Shown here: piece by piece, positions 5,057 through 10,888 of the stretch
Layout: every line of letters begins with the position of its first letter
Numbering within the stretch: the first letter of the stretch is position 1
Source of the DNA: DASRCB01 sp035653295
GTDB taxonomy: Bacteria; Acidobacteriota; Terriglobia; Bryobacterales; Bryobacteraceae
Assembly (NCBI GenBank): GCA_035653295.1
Contig: DASRCB010000245.1
Coordinates: forward strand, 1 to 10,888
Direction: 5' to 3'
DNA: 10,888 nucleotides
Program-made: the position numbers and the translations under genes
The notes under the pieces: model-generated
Databases searched by the model: none
Told to the model about the DNA's origin: nothing
Seen by the model: the letters and a program-made list of their open reading frames with translations, nothing else

Positions 5057-6568
5057 CTATCGTTCTGCCGCCGCCCGCAGTGCGGCGTGATCTGCCGGCT
5101 CAAAGTGGCTCAGACCGGCAGCATACTTCTCAACTCCGGCGCACAGCGCTTCCGCAAGCCTCTGGCGCTGGCTGGGCTCTCTCAGCGATTGCTCTTCCTC
5201 TGCATTACTGATGAAGCCGATCTCAGCGAGTATGCTCGGCATCTCCGCCCCCAGAAGGACAATGAATGGCGCCTTCCGCACACCGCGGTCACGCGTGCGG
5301 CCGGTCCTCAGCGATCCGGCGTAGAGCGCCGTCTGGACATTCGTCGCCAGATCCCGCGATTCATTCACCTTATCGGCGAGGGCCATATTTCGGATCAAGC
5401 CCTGCAGATCGAACATGCTCAGTCGGGCGGTGCCATTCTCGCGCTCGGCGACGTCCATGGCCCCTTTCGAGACGGTCACATTCGGGTAGTATGTTTCGAC
5501 GCCCATTGTCGAAGGCAGCGGTGACGAGTTCGCGTGAATCGAAACAAACAGGTCCGCGTGCGCCTCGTTCGCGATCCGGGTCCTCTCCTCCAGTGGAACG
5601 AACGTATCATCGCTTCGCGTGTAGAGTACGCGGGCGCCCACACGCCTGGAAATCAAATCTCCGAGCCGGTGTGCGATGTCGAGCACCAGATCCTTCTCCA
5701 TCAATCCTGTTGGCCCCACCGTGCCCGTATCGCGCCCGCCATGACCTGCATCGATAAGGATCGTCCCGATCTTGAGGTCCAGTGTGCGAGTGATCGACCT
5801 CCGCCCCGTTTCGTCACGCCGCGCGGCGGAAGCAACCTCTGGAGCATCTGACGGCGCCGCCGAATTCGCTGCTGATACGGCTGGACTCCGGACGTCAACG
5901 TCACTCGTCCGTGTGCCGGCGGTTGCGGAATCCTGCTTCGTCGTGGTGGGCGCCGAGAGCCTGGCCGGCGTTTGTGAGCGCGCATCAGTAATGACAAGCG
6001 AGACGTCATCGCGGTTCGGCGCCACAGGACTGGAATGCGCTCGCTCCCCTCCCGGTCTGCCAATCGAGGCCACAAGTTCGCTCGGCGAGAACTCTGCCGT
6101 ATCGAGCGCAGCTCCGGGTTCACGAAGCTCGATAACGAGCCGCTCCGGATCATTCAGGCGAGCGGTGCTGACATTTATCTTCCGGGTAAGATCGAAGACA
6201 ACGCGCGTCACACCCGGCTTCGTTTCCGCCACACGTATCCCGCGCAGGCGTTCATCATTGATCTCCACCCGGGCGGAACGCCGCTTTCCGAGTTCAGGAA
6301 CAGCCCCGGGAAAGTCGAAGAAGATACGTTCCGGACCCGAGATGTGGTCGGACGAATACTGGAAGTCGCTCGCAATTTCGATGACGACGCGGGTTGCCTG
6401 TTTGCGTGACCAGCACTGGACGGACGTTATCGCCACAGGCCTGGCCGCGGCATCAGGCCGAGCCGCCACACCGTTCGTACCAAGGGCAGCGCAAAGGATG
6501 ATTCCTACCTGCGCAGCGCGGCCGCGACACCAGCACGCTAACCGGATCGGCCCAGGGATGGCGAACAT
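5057..6568 (-). CDS. N-acetylmuramoyl-L-alanine amidase with AMIN domain (AmiC-like)
   Basis: This 503-residue secreted enzyme cleaves the bond between MurNAc and L-Ala of the stem peptide in peptidoglycan, as in daughter-cell separation and wall turnover. From the ATG at 6568 the N-terminus has basic residues followed by a hydrophobic core (VGIILCAALG) and a small-residue site near GVAA, a good signal peptide. Residues about 45-150 form an AMIN domain, which targets amidases to the wall or septum. A Pro/Ser/Thr/Ala-rich linker follows (155-260). The Amidase_3 catalytic domain (about 268-483) has the zinc ligands H276 (IDAGHGG), E291 (GLMEKDL) and H345 (SIHANS), and the catalytic Glu E449 (LAEIGFISN). 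The long insert after SIHANS (about 355-410) is where AmiC-type enzymes carry their regulatory helix. A GTG at 6631 would add 21 residues in front of the signal peptide, so the ATG is preferred; its AGG ribosome binding site is weak. Confidence 0.93.
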   Translation of the reverse strand: MFAIPGPIRLACWCRGRAAQVGIILCAALGTNGVAARPDAAARPVAITSVQCWSRKQATRVVIEIASDFQYSSDHISGPERIFFDFPGAVPELGKRRSARVEINDERLRGIRVAETKPGVTRVVFDLTRKINVSTARLNDPERLVIELREPGAALDTAEFSPSELVASIGRPGGERAHSSPVAPNRDDVSLVITDARSQTPARLSAPTTTKQDSATAGTRTSDVDVRSPAVSAANSAAPSDAPEVASAARRDETGRRSITRTLDLKIGTILIDAGHGGRDTGTVGPTGLMEKDLVLDIAHRLGDLISRRVGARVLYTRSDDTFVPLEERTRIANEAHADLFVSIHANSSPLPSTMGVETYYPNVTVSKGAMDVAERENGTARLSMFDLQGLIRNMALADKVNESRDLATNVQTALYAGSLRTGRTRDRGVRKAPFIVLLGAEMPSILAEIGFISNAEEEQSLREPSQRQRLAEALCAGVEKYAAGLSHFEPADHAALRAAAER

Positions 6569-6960
6569 TACGAATACCTGATCAGTAGATCGGATTGATA
6601 AGGCGTTTACTGTAGACGGTCTGCCCTGCACGAGGTCCGACGAAGCTCAGTTCAGCGCCGTGAACGAGCTCATTATGCGTGGACTCCCGCTTCGGGAAAA
6701 GGCGAACTCACACGGACGCCTTTCCTCGGCTCGGGCGCATGTTAACGCAGGTTGTTCGCCCGTGATCCCCGACATCACCGCCGTAAGCCTTCGTCCGCGC
6801 CCGGAACCAGACTCGAAACACCGCATCACGCCGAGTCCGCCGACTTCAGGATCGTTGTTTGCCAATGGTGCAAGGTTGCCCTGAGCACCATCCAGGTAGT
6901 TTTGGGAGGTGACTGCCCAAAAGCAATCACCTCTCACCCTTCAGAACGAACTACCAGTAC
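6569..6960. other. Intergenic stretch between protease and amidase genes
   Basis: These 392 bp separate the end of the second peptidase gene from the amidase start, all on the minus strand. It should hold the amidase promoter, but I cannot point to a convincing -10/-35 pair. A good hairpin lies at 6906-6933 just past the peptidase stop. A small one, TCCCG-CTT-CGGGA, lies at 6685-6697. Short open frames on both strands have no recognisable domain or family pattern. Confidence 0.5.
6906..6933 (-). terminator. Hairpin downstream of the S8 peptidase pair, terminator-like without a U-tract
   Basis: The arms GAGGTGA (6906-6912) and TCACCTC (6927-6933) pair perfectly. After a C-A mismatch, TGC and GCA extend the stem around a six-base CCAAAA loop. 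It begins 27 bases past the TAA of the second peptidase in the direction of transcription. No T-run follows on the minus strand, so it is not a textbook Rho-independent terminator. It may instead protect the 3' end or act with Rho. Confidence 0.45.
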
Positions 6961-8652
6961 TTACTCACCCATAATGAGGATGCCGCCATCCTCAGCCACG
7001 TTATTCGCCGATGAACCCCATACGACGGCGTTGCCCCAGATAATCGCGAGCGCCGGGACGGAGTCAGTTCCCCACAAGATGGCGTTCGCCTGCGTGGAGC
7101 CCGCGGCGGCAACGCCCGGAAGCACCGTATTGCCCCAGAGGATTGCGCTGGCCCACGGGGCGCTGCTGCCCCAGAGTACGGCGTCCGCGTAGGTCAGGCT
7201 ATATTGGCCGGGATTGCCGGGCACGGGCACGATGGCCGGCGAAAGCGCCAGCCCGGCGCCAGCGTCGCTGTTGGCAAGCGCCGCGCCGATATCCAGATAT
7301 CCGGCGCCCACCGTGAAGATGTCGTACTGATCCGTGTACACTGCCCCCGTTACCGGGTCCACCACCGTGCTGCTGGCGGGGAAGGTCTTATAAGCAGTCT
7401 TCATCAGGCGAGCCTTGACCTGATCGGGCGTGAGGCTCGGGTTCTGCTGAAGTAACAACGCCGCCGCGCCGCTTACAACCGGTGTCGCCATGCTGGTCCC
7501 ACTCATGGTGAAGTACACGGGCGTCGGCAGCCCGATATTGATCTGCGTGTAGTACGAGAACGGGACTGCGTTCTTCGGCCAGGCCTTGAACAGGGACGCG
7601 CCGAGGGCCAGATCGGAAACCACGCGGTTGCCGGGAGCCACGATGTCCGGCTTTACGATATGGTCAATGAGGGTCGGGCCTTTGGAGCTGTAGCTGGCGA
7701 TGGTGTCGTCGCCGCGGTCGGGTGTCCCGTTGGTCTTCATCGCGCCAACCGTGATCACATAAGGATCGTTGCCCGGCGCGGTTATCGTCCCGTAGCCATT
7801 CGTCCCCTGGGAGTTGTCGCGCCCGTCATTACCGGCGGCGACCACCACCACAATGCCGGCCTTCCACGCGGCTTCGACAGCCTGGCAAAGCGGGTCCTGC
7901 GTGTAGCTCTCGAACACGGGCCGGCCAAGTGACAGGTTCATCACACGAATGTTGTACTTGCTCTTCAGGGCAATGGCCTGTTCGATGCCCGCGATCACGG
8001 TGCTGTCGCTGCCCTGGCCATTGTTGTCGAGTACTCGTATGTTGATCAGGTTCACTCCTGGCGCGATTCCGCGGAAGGTGCGGGTGAAGAACTTTCCTTT
8101 CGAATCGGCGCCGCTGCTGCCGATGATGCCGGCGACATGTGTCCCATGGCCAAACTGGTCATTTGTCCCACCGCTGACCTCGGTGACTGAGTAGGCAATG
8201 TGTTTCCCAAGGTCCGCATGCGGGCTGATTCCGCTGTCGATAACCGCCACGCCGATGCCCGTACCGTCGAGACTGTACTGTTGTTGCGCGACGGCGGCAT
8301 TCACCGCCGCGGCGCTGAGGTCCAGCATTGGATGTACGGGGCGATCCGGGCTGATGTAGGCCACGCTGCTGTCGTTCGCCAAAGCGGCGACAGCCGACGC
8401 CGGCAGACTGACCGCTTCGGCGGCGATGGACTGAAGGTGGCCGTTATGCCTGCCCCCGAGCGAACTGACCCGTTTGTGTTCGTTTTCGCCGGGCTGATGC
8501 GTGTACTGAACAATTACGTTCACCGCATCGCTGCCCGAAGATTGCTGCAGCTCGCGCGCGACTTTCCAGTGGCCGCCAAAACAGAGGCTGGCGCTCGCGA
8601 CGAGCAGCGCCGCGCTCCGAAGATAATGACCGCAATAATGTTCTCTGATCAT
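6961..8652 (-). CDS. Secreted S8 (subtilisin-like) serine peptidase, downstream paralog
   Basis: From the ATG at 8652 the protein has 563 residues. It opens with a signal peptide (YLRSAALLVASASLCFGG), followed by an I9-like inhibitory propeptide (about 42-106). The S8 domain (about 130-465) has the catalytic triad D139 (VAVIDSG), H169 (GHGTHVAG) and S387 (SGTSMATP), and the oxyanion Asn N275 (AAGNDG). It would act outside the cytoplasmic membrane, degrading proteins after self-cleavage of the propeptide. The tail (491-546) has five Trp-Gly units (VLWGS, ILWGN, ILWGT, IIWGN, VVWGS) and one degenerate PWAS. The frame is open upstream to 8865, but that would overlap the previous gene by about 200 bp. 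The ATG at 8652 has a TGAGG ribosome binding site 6 bases away, next to the previous stop. It is the second gene of a two-gene operon and closely resembles the first. Confidence 0.93.
   Translation of the reverse strand: MIREHYCGHYLRSAALLVASASLCFGGHWKVARELQQSSGSDAVNVIVQYTHQPGENEHKRVSSLGGRHNGHLQSIAAEAVSLPASAVAALANDSSVAYISPDRPVHPMLDLSAAAVNAAVAQQQYSLDGTGIGVAVIDSGISPHADLGKHIAYSVTEVSGGTNDQFGHGTHVAGIIGSSGADSKGKFFTRTFRGIAPGVNLINIRVLDNNGQGSDSTVIAGIEQAIALKSKYNIRVMNLSLGRPVFESYTQDPLCQAVEAAWKAGIVVVVAAGNDGRDNSQGTNGYGTITAPGNDPYVITVGAMKTNGTPDRGDDTIASYSSKGPTLIDHIVKPDIVAPGNRVVSDLALGASLFKAWPKNAVPFSYYTQINIGLPTPVYFTMSGTSMATPVVSGAAALLLQQNPSLTPDQVKARLMKTAYKTFPASSTVVDPVTGAVYTDQYDIFTVGAGYLDIGAALANSDAGAGLALSPAIVPVPGNPGQYSLTYADAVLWGSSAPWASAILWGNTVLPGVAAAGSTQANAILWGTDSVPALAIIWGNAVVWGSSANNVAEDGGILIMGE
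7015..7182 (-). repeat. Degenerate Trp-Gly repeat region in the downstream peptidase
   Basis: This codes for residues 491-546 of the downstream S8 peptidase. Trp residues fall at 494, 500, 506, 527, 539 and 545, giving spacings of 6, 6, 21, 12 and 6. The six-residue pitch is therefore kept in part and broken once by a Gly/Ala-rich insert. The unit is less regular than in the upstream paralog. Confidence 0.75.
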
Positions 8653-8660
8653 GGTTGGCC

Positions 8661-10412
8661 TCAGTTCGTGTCGCCCTGAATGGCGGTTGAAGAGGAACCC
8701 CAGAGCGTGTTGTCCGCGCTGCTCGAAGTGCTTCCCCACAGTGCGTTCGTACCCCACACCGCGCCGCTGCCCCACAAAACATTCCCACGCATCGCCGATA
8801 CGGTGCCCCACACCGCACTGGTTCCCCACACCGCCGAATCGGACTGTATTGCGTTCGTCCCCCACACAGCGCTGCTGCCCCAGAGCACATTGCCACGAGA
8901 ACCCCAGATCACGTTCGAACTCGTGTCGCCCGCGAAACTCAGGGTTACGGCGCCTGTGCTCGGATCGAAAATCGCTGTTGGAGACGGGGCCGGTGAGCTT
9001 ACTTTCTCCGTGCTTGAGAGCGCCGTGGCGATATTCAGGTAACCCGCGCCCACGGTGAAGATGTCGTTTTGTTCGGCGAAGGTCTGCCCGCTCGTTGGAT
9101 CCGTAATGGTGTAGGAGAGAGCGGCGAATTTGTCGGCCGTCTTCATCAGCCGCGCCTTGATCTGGTCCGGCGTAAGCGTCGGATCCTGTTGGATCATGAG
9201 GGCGACGGCCCCGCTCACCACCGGCGTCGCCATGCTGGTCCCGCTCAGAACGAAGTAACTGCCATCACCGGTATCGCCGCCGTTGATGTACATTTTGTGC
9301 GGCACGCGATTTCCGGGGTACGTATTGTCCAGCCACGACCCGTTATCGCGAACCGAGTAAATGCGGTTGCCTGGGGCGACAATGTCCGGCTTGGCCGTGT
9401 GGTCGAGCAGCGTCGGCCCTTTCGAGCTGTACGTGGCGATCACGTCATCGGTCTTCGTTTGCGTCCCTTCAGTGTTCATGGCGCCCACCGTAATCACGTA
9501 TGGGTTGTTACCGGGGACATTAACTGTGGCATACCCGTTGGTGCCGTACGTGTTGTCGCGGCCGTCGTTGCCCGCCGCCACCACCACCGCGATACCGCTT
9601 TGCCATGCCTTCTGCACCGCCTGGCAGAGCAGATCATTGGCGCAGTAGTCGCCCACCGGCCGTCCAAGCGACAGATTCATGACGCGGATGTTGTAAGTGG
9701 ACTGAAGCTGGATGGCGCGGGCGATGGCCGCGATTACCGCGCTGTCGGAACCTTGTCCCTGTGCATCGAGTACGCGCAGGTTGATAAAGTTCACGCCCGG
9801 GGCCACGCCGCGAACCGTGTACGAGAACTTCGAGCCCGTGGAGTCCTTACCCGTCCCGCCCAGAATGCCGGCCACATGATTCCCATGGCCGTACTTGTCC
9901 GCGGGGGAAGTATCGCCGGGAACGAAGCTCTGCTGGTAAACGATGCGGTTCTTGCCGGTCGGATCCTTCAGATCGTCCAGATTGTCCATCCCGCTGTCGA
10001 TTACGGCCACGCCCACTCCGGCGCCGGTAAATCCAAAGACGCTGGTTGCCAGATCAGCGCCAATTGCGTGCCAGCCGTTATCGGGCTGAGCGCCAATCCA
10101 GGGCGGCGCCGCCGAAGCTTTCAATACGTGATCTTTCGCGACGAAGTCGACGTCCGGATCGGCGGCGAGCAGCGGCACCATCGTGCCCGGAATCGAATAG
10201 GCCGCGGTGTTCAGAAGGCCGGGAACATTCTTCAGCAGCCCGCCGAGAGCGATCACATGCTGATGATGTTTAGCTGCCGGGGGTACTTTAAAGCGAACGA
10301 TAACGTTCGCCTCAGCAGCAGTTTTGGTATCGACGTCTTTCGCGATCTTTGCCGTTCCGCCGAACGCGACGGCGGCCGCGAAGGTGAGGGCGAGAAAATG
10401 TCTGCACAACAT
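8661..10412 (-). CDS. Secreted S8 (subtilisin-like) serine peptidase, upstream paralog
   Basis: From the ATG at 10412 the protein has 583 residues. It starts with a signal peptide (LCRHFLALTFAAAVAFGG), then an I9-like propeptide (about 34-98). The S8 domain (about 128-465) has triad residues D139 (VAVIDSG), H176 (GHGNHVAG) and S393 (SGTSMATP), and the oxyanion Asn N282. The His motif reads HGNH where nearly all subtilases have HGTH, an unusual change next to the catalytic His. The tail (500-573) carries nine Trp-Gly units. Many stretches are shared with the downstream paralog, such as YNIRVMNLSLGRPV, VVVAAGNDGRDN and SGTSMATPVVSGA, so the pair arose by tandem duplication. A GTG at 10442 would add 10 residues before the signal peptide. 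The ATG is preferred; it has an AGAAGG ribosome binding site at rather short spacing (4 bases). This gene leads the operon. Confidence 0.93.
   Translation of the reverse strand: MLCRHFLALTFAAAVAFGGTAKIAKDVDTKTAAEANVIVRFKVPPAAKHHQHVIALGGLLKNVPGLLNTAAYSIPGTMVPLLAADPDVDFVAKDHVLKASAAPPWIGAQPDNGWHAIGADLATSVFGFTGAGVGVAVIDSGMDNLDDLKDPTGKNRIVYQQSFVPGDTSPADKYGHGNHVAGILGGTGKDSTGSKFSYTVRGVAPGVNFINLRVLDAQGQGSDSAVIAAIARAIQLQSTYNIRVMNLSLGRPVGDYCANDLLCQAVQKAWQSGIAVVVAAGNDGRDNTYGTNGYATVNVPGNNPYVITVGAMNTEGTQTKTDDVIATYSSKGPTLLDHTAKPDIVAPGNRIYSVRDNGSWLDNTYPGNRVPHKMYINGGDTGDGSYFVLSGTSMATPVVSGAVALMIQQDPTLTPDQIKARLMKTADKFAALSYTITDPTSGQTFAEQNDIFTVGAGYLNIATALSSTEKVSSPAPSPTAIFDPSTGAVTLSFAGDTSSNVIWGSRGNVLWGSSAVWGTNAIQSDSAVWGTSAVWGTVSAMRGNVLWGSGAVWGTNALWGSTSSSADNTLWGSSSTAIQGDTN
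8697..8912 (-). repeat. Trp-Gly hexapeptide repeat region in the upstream peptidase
   Basis: This codes for nine units of the form [AVN][VIL]WG[ST]. Trp residues lie at 503, 511, 517, 529, 535, 547, 553, 559 and 571. From 511 on, every spacing is 6 or 12, so all Trp fall on one six-residue register with three positions (523, 541, 565) where Trp is absent. On the plus strand the DNA shows as recurring CCCCACACxGC and CCCCAGAG words. Codon variation between units argues that the peptide, not only the DNA, is maintained. Confidence 0.85.
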
Positions 10413-10617
10413 ACGGCCTTCTTTTGGCAGGTCTGGTTCCACGACTATCGCCCAAATTACTCAAGCACATGCCTTCAGCATCTACATACGTTGGGCCACT
10501 TTGTCCCGAGAGGGCGCGCCATCGCGTCTGTCACCCGCGGCGATCGAGTCCTGGAGAGGCACGCGGTGCCGTACCAGTTTGCCCGCGGTCGGCGCGATGT
10601 GTTCAAATGGCAAAGAA
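10413..10617. promoter_or_regulatory. Divergent intergenic region between peptidase operon and helicase gene
   Basis: These 205 bp lie between two divergent start codons and should carry both promoters. The peptidase ribosome binding site (AGAAGG on the minus strand, 10417-10422) is visible. I cannot identify clear sigma-70 boxes or an operator palindrome, so the call rests on gene arrangement alone. Confidence 0.4.
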
Positions 10618-10888
10618 ATGGCGAATACAGGTGATCTAAGCCTCGGCCTGTTCGACCACGCGCGAGGCGGTGGGCTGGACGCCGCCCTGGCGCGCTTTCA
10701 GCAAATGACCGCCCTCCCCGACTCACCGATTCGGGCCATCCGCCATGAGCCCGCCCGTAAAGCCCGCTTTTCGGCGCTGCCGGATGCATTGCACGCGAGC
10801 CTGCGAACCATGCTCGGCGCGCGCGGCATTCCCTCGCTTTACACGCACCAGGCAGAAGCGTTTCGCCTCGCTTGCGCGGGCCGCAATT
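10618..10888 (+). CDS. Probable YprA/Hrq1-type DEAD-box helicase, N-terminal fragment (runs off the right edge)
   Basis: This frame opens at ATG 10618 and stays open to the window end, giving 90 residues. The visible text (LDAALARFQQ, then ALPDALHASLRTMLGARGI and PSLYTHQAEAFRLACAGRN) matches the region just before the Walker A motif in YprA/Hrq1-like superfamily 2 helicases with a C-terminal DUF1998 domain. There the RGI-LY-HQAEA stretch acts as the Q-motif and GRN leads into the first ATP-binding strand. Such proteins are ATP-driven 3'-5' DNA helicases linked to DNA repair. The ATP-binding and DEAH motifs lie outside the window. Only a weak AAAGAA precedes the start, and no other in-frame ATG is near. 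The gene is divergent from the peptidase operon. Confidence 0.75.
   Translation, partial: MANTGDLSLGLFDHARGGGLDAALARFQQMTALPDSPIRAIRHEPARKARFSALPDALHASLRTMLGARGIPSLYTHQAEAFRLACAGRN

Noticed and set aside
4316..5524. 402-codon plus-strand open frame across the phosphatase and amidase genes
   Set aside because: It is antisense to two clearly recognised genes and shows no family motif.
5772..6581. 269-codon plus-strand open frame opposite the amidase N-terminal half
   Set aside because: It is antisense to the AMIN domain and linker; the Ser/Arg-rich text is typical of shadow frames.
8653..8865. Upstream extension of the downstream peptidase by 71 residues
   Set aside because: The extension overlaps the Trp-Gly coding part of the previous gene, lacks signal-peptide character, and a good ribosome binding site supports the ATG at 8652.
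9069..10634. 521-codon plus-strand open frame opposite the upstream S8 peptidase gene
   Set aside because: It lies wholly antisense to a gene with an intact catalytic triad and signal peptide. Its text has no domain pattern, and long antisense frames are common in GC-rich coding DNA.

Overview
The window is GC-rich bacterial chromosome (about 60% G+C by eye). The best hint to the organism is a tandem pair of secreted subtilisin-like (S8) peptidases whose C-termini carry runs of short Trp-Gly units (VLWGS, AVWGT). From memory, such tails are common in Acidobacteriota, especially Solibacter/Bryobacter-like soil lineages. The REP-like dispersed repeat, the zinc-ribbon protein and the DUF5681 gene fit that picture. 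This assignment is an inference and was not checked against any database.

Left part (1-1469): the window opens inside the first codons of a minus-strand gene that looks like a cytochrome P450. A gene-poor stretch follows. It holds two near-identical 55-bp hairpin-bearing direct repeats on either side of a small plus-strand gene with two zinc ribbons.

Middle-left (1470-3611): a tight plus-strand cassette starts with a DUF5681 protein. Two unrecognised proteins follow, and then a possible 15-residue peptide. Every junction is the same 4-base ATGA stop/start overlap, so these frames are very probably translationally coupled. This is the least explained part of the window.

Spacer (3612-4150): no convincing gene. 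It holds a perfect short palindrome beside a T-run and two 60-bp direct copies that differ at one base.

Middle-right (4151-6568, minus strand): an N-acetylmuramoyl-L-alanine amidase (signal peptide, AMIN domain, Amidase_3 catalytic domain) lies upstream of a PHP-type tyrosine phosphatase of the CpsB/YwqE family. Both belong to envelope biology: peptidoglycan splitting and control of exopolysaccharide export.

Right part (6961-10412, minus strand): two paralogous S8 peptidases sit 8 bp apart, the second with its ribosome binding site next to the stop codon of the first. Each has a signal peptide, an I9-like propeptide, an intact Asp/His/Ser triad and a Trp-Gly tail. In the upstream paralog most of the tail follows a strict six-residue pitch. 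A divergent plus-strand gene starts at 10618 and runs off the edge. It looks like the N-terminus of a YprA/Hrq1-type DEAD-box helicase.

Start codons were moved inward from the longest open frames wherever a signal peptide, ribosome binding site or neighbouring gene favoured it. Each case is noted in its entry.
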